Shown here: positions 8,373-18,730 of the stretch, piece by piece
Numbering within the stretch: position 1 is the stretch's first letter
Layout of the letters: every line of letters begins with the position of its first letter
Source of the DNA: Bacteroidales bacterium
Lineage (GTDB): Bacteria; Bacteroidota; Bacteroidia; Bacteroidales; Lentimicrobiaceae
Length of the DNA: 64,000 nt
Assembly: GCA_016709025.1 (NCBI GenBank)
Contig: JADJEQ010000015.1
Coordinates: 131,966 to 195,965 of the forward strand
Reading direction: 5' to 3'
The notes under the pieces: generated by a model
What the model saw: the letters and a program-made list of their open reading frames with translations, nothing else
Database searches by the model: none
Told to the model about the DNA's origin: nothing
Program-made: the position numbers and the translations under genes

Positions 8373-9647
8373 TTAAACTACTTCAACGACAACGAAGGAT
8401 TTCCCCTTTTGAATCAACAAGTATTTGTTTTTGAGAAGTGTCAGATCTGAAATTGGAGCATTGGCTAATTTTACACGATCCTTATTGATTTGGATACCAT
8501 TAGCAGAAATCAATCGTTTTGCTTCACTTTTCGAAATACCGTATGATTTGGCTATCAGAAAATCGATGGCTTCTGAGTTGTATTCCAAAGAGTTGATAAA
8601 CTGGTTCCGGAATACTTGAAAATACTTCATCAAGTAATTGCAGTTCCGTATTTTCAAAATCAATGCGGGTAGAGTTACGAAACAGTAAAAAGTTGATGCT
8701 TTGCTAACTTTTTCCATTACTGCGACAGAGTGTATCCTGCTCGTTATATCATCAGCTAGCACTTTCTTAAGCATGTTGGGATTTGATGAATACAGTTCTT
8801 CCAGTTGCTCGACCTCTCACTTAGGAAGGAATGTAAATATTCTGAGCAGCTTCCCGATCTGTGAATCTTCGACATTAAGCCAAAACTGGTAAAACTTATA
8901 GGGCGAGGTGAGGTCAGGATCTAGCCAGATGTTGCCTTCTTCACTTTTGCCGAATTTACTACGGTCAGATTTGGTCAGAAGGTCCGTTGTTAGTGCAAAA
9001 GCGCTCTTATTTAATTTCTTTTGAATCAATTCACATCCACCAGTAATATTTCCCCATTGGTCACTTCCACCCATTTGTAGTTTACAGTTCTTATGTTGAT
9101 AAAGCCAGAAAAAATCATAAGCCTGAAAAAGTTGGTATGTAAACTCTGTAAACGAAAGACCATTAGCTAAGCGTTGTTTTACGCTGTCTTTTGAAATCAT
9201 ATAGCTAACATTGAAAAAACGGCCAACTTCGCGCAAGAAGTCGATTAGCGAAAATTGTTGCAACCAGTTATTATTATCTACAAACTCTGCTGCGTTTTTA
9301 CCACAGTCAAAATCTAGCAGCTTCCGAAACTGACTCTCTTTAACATGTTCAAGTTATTGAAAAACAATTTCATCACTTAGGATTTTACGTTCAGTGGTTT
9401 TCCCTGCCGGATCGCCTATTCCTCCTGTGAAACCACCAAGAAGTACAATGGGCTTATGTCCATGAAGCTGTAAATGCCGAAGCATATATATGGCACACAA
9501 ATTGCCAACGTGTAAGGATTTCGCCGTAGGGTCAAAACCGATATAGCCGGTATTCATTTCACTATCAGTGAAATGGTCTTCAGTATAAGGCGTAATATCT
9601 TTAATAAGACCGCGCCACTTAAGTTCTTGTAAAAACTTCGATTTCAT
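8373..9647 (-). CDS. tyrS: Tyrosyl-tRNA synthetase (frame broken)
   Basis: Class I aminoacyl-tRNA synthetase charging tRNA-Tyr. The span of 1275 bases (425 codons) is the normal bacterial TyrRS length. Visible in order: the HIGH-type motif in FDPTAKSLHVGNL, GGFTGGIGDPAGKT, the tyrosine/ATP site QMGGSDQWGNI, the KMSKS-type KFGKSEEGNIWLD, and a C-terminal S4 RNA-binding domain (ISKSEAKRLISANGIQIN). The start MKSKFLQEL at 9647 follows the stop of the upstream gene by 11 bases, so the two form an operon. At least four frame breaks (near 9350, 9265-9300, 8815-8775 and 8640-8700) split it, with no loss of conserved order. Either the consensus is wrong or this is a decayed second copy. Confidence 0.9.
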
Positions 9648-9658
9648 AAGGATAGGAA

Positions 9659-10583
9659 TTAAAGGGTTAAAAAACAGTTTATATGATGCAGTTTTTCCCA
9701 TACAGTTTTAGCTGATTCAGGGATTTTGTGTACACTTTCCTCAAACAATCGCACGATTGAAACATAATGATTGCGCAAAGCATTCATCGTCTGCAGTGAG
9801 CATGTTTGCGATGCTGCTTTTGTTATAATATTCTCGTTTTTATCGATAATAAATCTGATACCAATATCACTACTCGAAAGTGTATAAGGGACTGCATTTA
9901 TCCCGGCGGTGTAAGAAGAATCTTTCCACTAGCTGTATAAATGGAAAGGAGATCGTTTCCAAAGGCAGTATGGTATTCGGCATCGAATTTGCTTTCATCA
10001 AACTTACTTACCCCACTGAACTTCCAACCAAGTTTGATTAGAGTATTGCGCGTTTCGACAAAATACTGTATATCTGCAGCTTCCAATCGCGCATATTCAC
10101 TATCCAAGGAAGTTTCTGCAATTTTTTTAAGCAGGTTTTTATAATTTCAGTCTGCTTGAAACCTCTGACGAAGATAAATATGGTAGTTCGTTATTCCTAA
10201 ACGCTCAATAAATTTTTCGACAACTGACCTATACTCAGTTGCTACTTTTCTCACAGTTTTTGGATCAAATCTGTTAAGAAGTGCATGGTTGTCGGCTATG
10301 AGATGGTGGATGTGACCAGAACCCAGCTTATTCCTAAGTTTGTTGGCTAACAAAGGATAAACTAAAAGTCGAATGGGATGCCAGCAGTTAATTCATGAGG
10401 ATTAGAAATTCCTGTTCCAAAGTATATATCCTCCAAATTTGCCTTGTCATCAATAGTTTCAAGGATAGGCAGTGTGGCTTTTTTATCAATAAGACCTTCC
10501 TGCAACAATGCCTTGAAGAGGATCGATTTTTTATTTATTTGTTCATTCTCTGAAAATCCGAGAGTATTTTGACGCTTTTCCAT
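9659..10583 (-). CDS. Unrecognised protein, synthetase-like, operonic with tyrS
   Basis: About 308 codons directly upstream of tyrS (11-base gap), broken near 10360, 10140 and 9900. I do not recognise the family with certainty. The segment PFDF, YPLLANKLRNKLGSG, HHLIADNHALLNRF, then ERLGITNYHIYLRQ recalls the Rossmann core of class I tRNA-synthetase-like nucleotidyltransferases (an HxxH and an IAD-N-H motif). A downstream block reads LEAADIQYFVETRN, LGWKFSG and KFDAEYHTAFG, and no KMSKS signature is seen. ATG 10583 is chosen; an in-frame ATG at 10613 is possible. Linkage to tyrS suggests a role with aminoacyl or nucleotidyl chemistry, which is inference. Confidence 0.6.
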
Positions 10584-10741
10584 GGCATGAATTTTCTTAC
10601 AAAGAAAAATCATAAAATATTCAGCATCAAGGTTGTCCTGTTCAGGATAAATTCAGTAAAATTGGTTATCCCAACTGAATTCAGTCAAGTTCAGGCAATC
10701 TTCTATCTTCTTCAGCAATGATTTTTTTGTATATTATGTTA

Positions 10742-10749
10742 TATATTTG
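10742..10749 (+). promoter_or_regulatory. Probable -7 promoter element
   Basis: TATATTTG is a perfect TAnnTTTG -7 box 26 bases before the ATG at 10775, in the divergent region between the minus-strand tyrS operon and the plus-strand cluster. No TTTG at canonical -33 spacing is seen. Confidence 0.4.
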
Positions 10750-10774
10750 TAGCTTAATCTTAATATATATTTTT

Positions 10775-11737
10775 ATGAGCTTTATAACAGGATCCGCTAA
10801 AGACATATATGACTTAATTGAATTAGCTCAAGTAAAAATACTTGATGGTGAGGAACATCCAGGAATCGAAGTGGCTATTAGATTACTTATTGTGAAATTG
10901 AATTCACCTGAATTTAGGATGCATTCTAATTATGAATTAAAACCAGGGAATCTCCAAAGGAATATACTATTTAACGCTAAAAGACTTGTTATACAGGAAA
11001 GAGGGCACTTGGGCCTAGCTTTTCTTCACCTTATTTAAACAGATTGTGTCAATATGTGTTTGGGGCAGCATTTGAAGCACATTACGGTAAATTTCAAGGT
11101 GTTCTTTACAATGTTAGAACAGGAATAGAGAAAATCCCCAAGAAGCTTAATTCTATCGACAATACCGCTTATATAAAAGATTTACGTTCACTTGGAATAA
11201 CAGGTACTGTTAATAAACTTTCATCATCCCGTTTTGAACCAATGCAATGTATGGAAGCGACAAAGCATTCATTGTTTTTTATCGGCATATTAGGCTAAAA
11301 TGGATTGAGAATCTTGATGAATTTAAGTCATTTTTAAGAAAAATACAATCTAAACCCAATGGTAAAGTTAGATTTCTAATGATAAATCCAAATGGAGAGG
11401 ATTTAAATTTTTAAGAACACTTCGTGGTGAGAATTTAAAAGATAATTCAACCGGAAAATTTAGAGAATTAGTTGAAGAATTTCAATGTCTTGAAGTTAAA
11501 TTCTATGATTTTGTGCCTTGTTTTCGTTTGTTATTTCTTGATAATAATTTGCTTGCAATGTCTAGGTATAACTTGGACGAATTCAATTATAGGAAGAATA
11601 AAAATGGATGGGAGGCCCCCCACCTAATTATCGAAATAGATAAAGGAGATTGGTCACTATTTGAGCCTTTTCTTTTCTATTACGAAATAATTTGGAGAAA
11701 TTCCAAAGACATTCATGAGTTAATTAGTTTATCATAA
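10775..11737 (+). CDS. DUF5919/PLD-like protein (frame broken)
   Basis: About 320 codons, interrupted near 11035, 11295 and 11410. The N-terminal half opens with SFITGSAKDIYDLIELAQ; the middle holds YGKFQGVLYNVRTGIEK and SSRFEPMQCMEATKHSL. The C-terminal half (KVRFLMINPNGE, VKFYDFVPCFRLLFLDNN, LAMSRYNLDE) resembles the DUF5919 phospholipase-D-like fold, a family I associate with small regulatory or nucleic-acid-linked proteins. Only one HKD-like half is discernible, so catalysis is uncertain. It is the first gene of a same-strand cluster and ends 4 bases before the adenylyltransferase start, implying co-transcription. Confidence 0.55.
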
Positions 11738-11741
11738 AATC

Positions 11742-12306
11742 ATGATCGAAAAGAATAACATCGGTGTAATACATGGTCGATTTCAAGGACTTCACCTTGG
11801 GCATATGGAGTATCTACTTGAAGGTAAGAGACGATGTGATTTCCTCTATATAGGAATTACTAATCCAGACCCCGGATTAACAAAAGAGAATCAGGCTGAT
11901 CCAAAGCGATCAACGGAAGAAGAAAATCCTTTTACATACTATGAAAGAATGATTATGTTAAGAAATTCATTTATGGAAGCTGGGATTGATAGAAAGGATT
12001 TTGAGATAGTCCCTTTCCAATCAACTATCCTGAAATGATCAAATACTATGTGCCCATTGATGCTATATTTTTTATTACTATATATGATGAATGGGGCAAA
12101 CACAAGATTAACACCCTGAATGCACTTGGATTACAAACAGACCTAATGTGGACAAGATCAATGGAAGATAGGTTTACTACTGGAAAAACGTAAGAAAATT
12201 AATTGCTGATGATGAACCATGGGAACATTTAGTCCCCGCTTCTGTTTCAAACTACATTAGAAGTAATCAATTGGATTTAAGAGTTAGGAGATTGATCAAT
12301 GGTTAA
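11742..12306 (+). CDS. HxGH nucleotidyltransferase (NMNAT/NadM-like)
   Basis: Small adenylyltransferase of about 187 residues. The N-terminal GRFQGLHLGHMEYL carries the HxGH nucleotide-binding motif, and the C-terminal TTG-K-NVRKLIADDEPW plus LVPASVSNYI matches the SxTxxR-type second motif of archaeal NMN adenylyltransferases. It would transfer AMP from ATP onto a phosphate ester and release pyrophosphate. Frame shifts occur near 12035 and 12190. The ATG at 11742 follows the previous stop by 4 bases, and its stop overlaps the start of the next gene at 12299. The true acceptor may not be NMN, given the odd neighbours. Confidence 0.75.
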
Positions 12307-14273
12307 CAATATCACAATCGGATCAGATGGTATAATTGATAGAAACATCTATGGAGGAAAGGCATATTGGCTTTCATGGTTGATTGCCAATAATTTTAAT
12401 GTCCCTGAGTGTTTTTTATAGCTACTTCACCAGAAAAAGAATGGCCTTTTGTAGGATCATTTCTTAAATCTGATGACTTATTCAAGAAACTAATACAGCA
12501 ATTTAAAATTGAAACTGATCTTTATGATGTTGCTATTCGATCTTCAGCAATAAATGAAGATTCAACTGAAAAGAGTTTTGCTGGTCATTTTCAAAGTTAT
12601 GTTGAACCCGTTTCAATGAGAAAATTGATTTTAAATATCGAAAATGTCATTAAAAGCATTCAGAAATTTGACGATGGAGATACACAAAGTATAGGAGTCG
12701 TTGTTCAAAAAAGAATAAATGCAAAGTATTCTGGGATTGCATTTTCTTCAAATCCGATTACTGCTTCAAAACAAGAAGTGTTAATTAGTCTCGTTGAAGG
12801 AATGGGGGATAAATTAGTATCTGGAAAAATTAGTGGTGTCGATTTTATTGTAAACTTTAATTCAGACAAACCCGAGTACCCGTCATAAATTCAAGTATTG
12901 AAAAAAGCATATTGTTGAGCTCAGTTTGGTAGTAAAAGAGATTGAAGAAAAGCTAAAATGCCCGATGGATATTGAATGGTGTATTGATTCAATAAGCAAT
13001 CGACTATTTATTTTACAATGCAGACCTATCACAACAATTTTCCCTTCCATTCCTGGAATTATTCCAATCAATCTTTTGAATCGAGAAAACATACCTATTC
13101 AAGGAAGAGATTTTGATAAAGTAAGAATAAGATTCATTGCACAGGAAAATTTCATTAACATATCTAATGCATATATCATTGTAAATAGTAAAGATTTCTT
13201 CATTGATGATGCATTGCTTAGAAAAATTCACCCAGATAAAAGTTGCAAGGGGTATAGTGTAGTTTTGATCTATCCAAAAAGAATTTCAGGTAATATTATT
13301 AGGTATTTTGCAGATAATGAGATTGCTAATCAAAAGTCTTCTTTCAGGACCTGCCAACGATATGAAGTTAGGACATACCAAGATAAACAAAGTCTCAAAG
13401 ATACCCTTCAAACTATCTATTACAAATGTAATGAAGTATCTTGGCTATGTATAGTTATTATCCAAGAAATTTTTGATCCTGTATTTACTGGTATTGCAAA
13501 AAAAATTGAAGGTGGTTATCTACTTGAAATTGCTAAAGGTCACTTTGTTCCAAAAGGTATTGTGCCAACATCTCAATATATTTTAAGTGATGATTATGGA
13601 ATACTCCACAAAAAAGAGGTTACTCAGGAATACTCCTATAATATTTCGCAAGGAGCAGTCATTAAGGAAAACTGTAACTCTTTTATTTCTATTGATAGTA
13701 TTTCATTATCATTAATTATAAAGAAGTTGAGTCCAGTCCTATCTACTGGTAATCAAGCTGTTGAATTTGGGTTGTTGCTTGATGAAGAATCTAATTTATT
13801 GATGCCGTATCTTATTGATATGGTTAACGACCAAAGCAACAATGAATTGGATTCAAAATTGCTAACTGAAGGTGTGATCTCAGCAGGAAAAAGAACTGGA
13901 GGGCAATTTATATTGAACCAGAAGATCTGGAACAGGATAGTTTAGAATTACACCTTCATAACATACTAGTAGATAATATTACATATGATGAAGAAATCAT
14001 TTTCCTAACTCAAACCCCAGATATTGCGCTGCTTGAAATTTTGAAGCAGTACAATAATGATAAAATTGATTTATATTCAAAGAAGGGTCAGCACTATCTC
14101 ATTTCGGAATTATCTTACGGGAAAGGAAAATTCCAGCAATTGTTTTTGATGGAAAGTTTAATTTTTATTTCAATAAAATTATTAAAATTGATGCTGTTTC
14201 AGAAAATATTAAAGGGAAGCCCGTATTTCTATTGGACATTCTTGTATTACTAGTTATATCAACCCTGATTTAG
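12299..14273 (+). CDS. PEP-synthase/rifampin-phosphotransferase-like dikinase
   Basis: The domain order of a dikinase is visible. An N-terminal PPDK ATP-grasp domain starts at GGKAYWLSWLIANNFNVPECF, has the nucleotide loop AIRSSAINEDST..FAGHFQSY, and ends with DIEWCIDSISNRLFILQCRPIT. A long central region follows, and near 14110-14170 the swivelling phosphohistidine domain reads SALSHFGIILRERKIPAIV with the catalytic His in LSHFG. Such enzymes use ATP to phosphorylate a His and pass phosphate to pyruvate, rifamycin or another acceptor. No C-terminal PEP/pyruvate TIM barrel is present, so a rifampin-phosphotransferase-like plan is the better fit. Frames shift near 12417, 12890, 13945 and 14090. 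The ATG overlaps the preceding stop. Confidence 0.75.
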
Positions 14274-15016
14274 ATGGAGTTGTTTCATCGATTGCCCTTT
14301 CCTACTATAAATCATTTAAAGGAGAGAATTTCATTCCAACTCATTTTGGTACTTATGACAATGAGTCAATATTTGTACTTAACCACTTTAACATTGAATT
14401 TCCAAAATCACTTCTTCAATTAATGAGTATGAAACTATAATACTAGTTGATACCCATCATCCTTTACAATTGTCAGAGTCTATTCCTTTAGATAAAGTTG
14501 TTGAAATTTGGGACCATCATATGAGTGGTAGCCCCCTCAACTACTCAAAGGGATAAAGATGCATATGAATGGTTAAAATTGTTTGTTTGTATCTCTGATG
14601 ACTTAATATTTAAACTTTTTAAATCCCGATCTTCGTTTGACAATTTAGAATCTTTTCAAATAATTCTCAATAATCTTAAGGATTTTGAATTTGGTAGTTA
14701 TAGGGTTGGAATATCACAAATTGAAATGATTAACATAAAGCAAATAGTGGATAAATCAGATTTAGTAGATGCATTATCCCAAGTTAAGAAATTGAAAATG
14801 CTTGACTATATAATATTTAGCGGTGTAGATATACTGTCTCATAAAACAACACTTGTTGTACCAGATGTGGAAACATTAAATATCATTAATAAAGGAATGG
14901 GGTATAATTTCATAATTATGAAAAATGAAATTGAAAAAATTTTGTTAAGAAAAACTGATTATATTCCAAAATTGAAAAAGTATTTTAGTTCTCTATCTGT
15001 TGATAATAATTGTTAG
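14225..15016 (+). CDS. DHH-family manganese-dependent inorganic pyrophosphatase-like protein
   Basis: DHH phosphoesterase of about 260 codons. Metal ligands appear in order: IGHSCI, NPDLDGVVSS, VDTHHPLQL and the eponymous WDHHMSG. The C-terminal half (FGSYRVGISQIEMINIKQI, then SGVDILSHKTTLVVP) matches the DHHA2 domain of family II pyrophosphatases. It would hydrolyse PPi, which fits a cluster with an adenylyltransferase. No clear ATG opens the frame; the coding frame emerges from the 3' end of the dikinase, so it may be translationally coupled or fused in the native sequence. Breaks lie near 14435 and 14525. Confidence 0.75.
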
Positions 15017-15720
15017 TCCTTATGAGGACCAAACAGAACTGAAAAAAAATAACCTGAAAGAGCCAGAACAAACAGGATTTTAATAGTTGGCAGGAAATTT
15101 TTCTCAATAACGCTTCTGTGTGAAAAATAGACATAAAATTAAAGGATAGAGTTCTTTTCAACTCTTATTTTCGTTGGTTTACTGTGTCTTAATGCTTTTA
15201 CTACGATATAATGCCGTTTGACAGATAAATAAAGACTCCGTTTCGCGTTATTCCCGGATGCTTTTATACACAGCAATGAAGAATATGAATATTAAATTCA
15301 GCAGTGCAGTCACTAGGATAAGGATGTTTCGTAAAATATTTCAAGAAATGTCCTTCATTCTGGTTTTTTTTATCATTTAGCGTAACTTTTATCATCGAAT
15401 ATTCGATTATCAATGCAGAAATTAAGCTTTAGAGTAAACTTAGCGTAAACAATTCATGTATTTTATATACAAATTTGATGATTTATATGCAATAAAAGTA
15501 TTCAAAGTGCTGATATTGTGGCAACTAAACAATGCGATAAATTATTCAACGATATTTTTTAGATGTTAAACCGGATCAAAGGTTATCAATCCCCTATTCT
15601 TCATAATTTTGATTGATTTATAATCAAGTTTGCGAATCAGGAATTTAAAAGACTTCCTTTCGTCAAGGTTATGAAGTTGATCGAAGATATAATGTAAAAT
15701 GGCAATAAAATAAACTTGTT
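15017..15720. other. AT-rich intergenic region, no gene seen
   Basis: About 700 bases between the pyrophosphatase and the glycosylase-like gene. Neither strand has a convincing ORF; the longest are around 35-45 codons with no recognisable motif. A weak hairpin (GTCCT-TATG-AGGAC) follows the pyrophosphatase stop. The region probably holds a terminator for the first block and the promoter of the second, and separates two sub-operons. Confidence 0.5.
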
Positions 15721-16357
15721 ATGATAACCATACACCAATATCTTGATAAGTATCCCATATCACGGGATAGCAAAAAACTGATTGTAGGAACCATCCATCC
15801 CCATGATCATGAGAACTTCGGGATTCCGTTTTTTTACGGCAACAGGTCGAGCATCTGGAAAATCCTCAGCGAAGCATTCCTGATGAACTTAAACATCCAA
15901 TAACACTTCCGGATGTATTAAACTTTCTGGAGAAGCATAAAATTTCAGTAAGGGATACCATACGTCAATGCAAGCGCATTAATCCTACTGCTTTGGATAA
16001 AGATCTCGAGCCCATCGAACTAAACAAAGATATTATTGACCAGATCAAAGAATCGGAAATTTCGAAATTCTCTTCACGAGTGGTTTTCAGAAAAACAACG
16101 CTTTTAAACTCTTTTATGTTGATATCTTAGGTAAGGCAATTACTTCTGAAATCCGTGGAAACAGGGAAGTTATGCTGGATAATGAGGTATTTGGAAGGAA
16201 GGTAAAGTTGAAAATTCTCTATTCTCCTTCCGGTTCATCGAATGTTGGACTATCAAAATGCAGGTTATATCTTGATAACAAGTCAAAATATGAAAATTCC
16301 AGCCGGCCGGTTTATGAATTTAAGGTTGATTATTACAGGCAGGCTTTTGAGGTATAA
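15721..16357 (+). CDS. Uracil-DNA-glycosylase-superfamily-like protein
   Basis: About 210 codons. The N-terminal core IVGTIHPHDHENFGIPFFYGN followed by SIWKILSEAF matches the Gly-x-x-Pro and FW-type motifs of UDG/TDG-like folds. ISVRDTIRQCKRINPTALDKDL and the C-terminal FTSGFQKNNAFKLFYVDILG correspond to later UDG-like core strands. Members excise or bind modified bases in DNA; substrate and activity are unknown here. The frame breaks near 15890 and 16065. It lies 78 bases upstream of the radical SAM gene on the same strand. Confidence 0.62.
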
Positions 16358-16434
16358 CTGGAATGTTGGAGATGCAATTATTCCTTTTTTATAGCTTTGA
16401 TATTTGAGATGCTTTTAGCCTAAAATTATTGAAT

Positions 16435-18001
16435 ATGAGCAGTATCATTTTTATAACATTCGATATCAAAAAGGATGAGTACCCTTCCATGCCCTATGCG
16501 GTAGCAACCATGGTTGCCTGTCTTAAAAAGGCAAAGCAGAAAACTTCCCACTATTCCATTGACCTTGAACATGCAAAGCATGGTACACAGGGTAATCATT
16601 CAATTACTGATACAATCAGGAAAGATTTATTGAGTAAAAAGATCATTTTACTAAATTTGATTTTATAGCAATCAGTTTTACGGCATGGACAATAGATTAC
16701 TGTCTTTTATTGATAAGTATGCTGATGGACTATAAAGGTAAAATTATTTTTGGTGGATACGAAGTCACTTCAATGAATGATGATGAGCTTAAACAGCAGT
16801 TTCCAAGGGTTGACTATTTCATTAAGGGGTATGCTGAAACAGCATTAAATTAATCGTAGCGGAAGGCCGCACCTTCCCGGAAAAGGTTGTTAATATTCCG
16901 GCTGAGCCAAATGATCTTATTTCACCTTATCTGACCAAAGTTCTAGATACTTATTCACAGAAGTTGTATTGGGAAACAAAGCGTGGATGCCCATATAAAT
17001 GCGGCTTCTGTGAATGGGGTAATGCAATTGTGAAGGTTATGGAACTACCAAAGGATCGTCTCCTCAATGAAATTGAATTATTTAAAGAGAGCACAGTATC
17101 AGAAATTAATATTCTTGATGGTACCTTTAACTGGGGCAAAAACTATCTGTTTTATTTTGCGGAGCTTCTAAAATCAACGACTCTGAAAATTACATGTCAG
17201 GTAAGATTCGAATCTTTACTAACCAAACATGGAAATGAGTTCTTTGAATTGGTAAAATCAAACAGAGACCGGATACATCTTGAATTCGGATTGCAAACCA
17301 TTCATCCTGAAGAAATGAAAACAATTAGCAGGATTAATGACCTTGATAAAAATTAAATCCGTACTTAAAAGTTGGAGGAAAATCAAATTGATTATGAAGT
17401 CAGCATCATATATGCCATTCCCGGACAGACTGTTGAATCATTTATTGACACTATTGAGTTTCTGATTGAGCAAGGCTGTCGTAATATCAAGGCTTATCCC
17501 TTGAGAATTCCAAAGAACTCAATTCTTGAATGCAGAAAAGAGGATTTCAAGGTGAAAGAGTCGAAAAATTCCATGAACATCCCTTCCGTAATATCCTCAA
17601 ACTCTTTTTCTAGTGAACAGCGTGAAGATATGGACAGGATAGTCAATAGATTGCATGATGGCGCCCTTTATAATCATATGGAATCTCAGAAAGTGCTAGA
17701 GGGAGGAACAACCATGACCTTATGTTCTATTTCCAATTATTTACATGAAATAAAAAGCGTTGATATAAAAGAAGCAAACGACGAACTTGCAAATAGGGTA
17801 AAGCTAGACTATTTAGAACCAATAGAAAAGACCATTATCAAAGAAAATCCTCTTCAAGGAATGTCATTTTGTTTAGATTTTGATATTTTTGTAGATCAAA
17901 TGCAGTATATCGATAACCTTCTTAAAAAAGAAGTCCTTCTAAAACTCAAGAAAAGATCAATTCCTCCGGAAGAGGAATCACCTTTTAATAAATCTTTTTA
18001 G
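16435..18001 (+). CDS. B12-binding radical SAM enzyme
   Basis: About 520 codons. The N-terminal part (SSIIFITFDI, YPSMPYAVATMVACLKK, then FIAISFTAWTI and IIFGGYEV) forms a cobalamin-binding Rossmann-like domain. The radical SAM domain carries the 4Fe-4S cluster motif CxxxCxxC in GCPYKCGFCEWG, followed by INILDGTFNWG, IHLEFGLQTIHPEEM and a distal IIYAIPGQTVESF. Such enzymes generate a 5'-deoxyadenosyl radical for methylation, ring contraction or C-C/C-S chemistry. Frames break near 16660, 16850 and 17356. ATG 16435 gives the normal family start. Neighbouring glycosylase-like and kinase genes hint at a nucleoside substrate, which is inference. Confidence 0.8.
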
Positions 18002-18113
18002 GTCTTATCAATCCAAATATTGAACCTAAAAATGTACTGTCGTGCTTTTCTCTCGAAAAGCGGAAATTACTACTTTTACAGGGAAGTTGAATTGGAAAAT
18101 TAACACTGAGTAA

Positions 18114-18651
18114 ATGAAAAACATAATCACTTTGGCCGGTGATCCCGGTGCAGGCAAAACAGAAGTCGGAAAACTACTTGCCGAAAACCTGAATTGGGAA
18201 TTGATCAATATAGGAAAGTTGCAACGTGAACTGGCAGCTGAACTGGGCATGGATGTTCAGGAGCTAAATCAACACATGGTAATAGACCGGAAGTATGATG
18301 ATATGCTGGATGGTAAAATCAAAGATATTGGACAAAACAGAACCAGGGGTAATAGTTGATTCCAGAATAGCCTGGCATTGGATTCCTAATTCGTTGAAGG
18401 TTTTCCTATATGTTGATATCGGGGAAGCTGCCGCTAGGGTGTTCAATGCAAAGCGTTCATCTGAGCAATATACTAACATCGAAGATGCCAGTTCTAAATT
18501 GAGTATGAGGAAAGAAATGGAGATTAAACGCTTGAAATCATTGTATGCAATTGACTTCTCTGATTTGAAGAATTACGACCTTGTGATTGATACTACACAG
18601 ATCAGTCCGGAAAAAGTTTGCAACCGGATACTGGAAAGAATGAATATTTAA
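18114..18651 (+). CDS. Cytidylate-kinase-like P-loop kinase
   Basis: P-loop NMP-kinase-fold protein of about 178 codons. Walker A GDPGAGKTEVGK opens the protein. A motif INIGKLQRELAAELGMDVQELN resembles the cytidylate-kinase-like subgroup. VIVDSRIAWHW is the Walker-B-like strand and the C-terminus ends FSDLKNYDLVIDTTQISPE. It phosphorylates a nucleotide or small molecule; the target is unknown. A single frame break near 18345 joins two halves in order. It is the last gene of the plus-strand nucleotide-chemistry cluster, 80 bases before the SNF2 helicase. Confidence 0.72.
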
Positions 18652-18730
18652 TGGGATAATTCCTTATCCTTTAATAATGCATTTGTAATTTGTTTGCTCT
18701 AAATTAGTGCCCGGTTAAAACTTTTCTACT

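Noticed and set aside
12883..13231. Minus-strand ORFs inside the dikinase
   Set aside because: Antisense to clear PPDK-type motifs.
15017..15720. Short ORFs of 35-45 codons in the gap
   Set aside because: No motif, no spacing to neighbours typical of an operon, and AT-driven composition.
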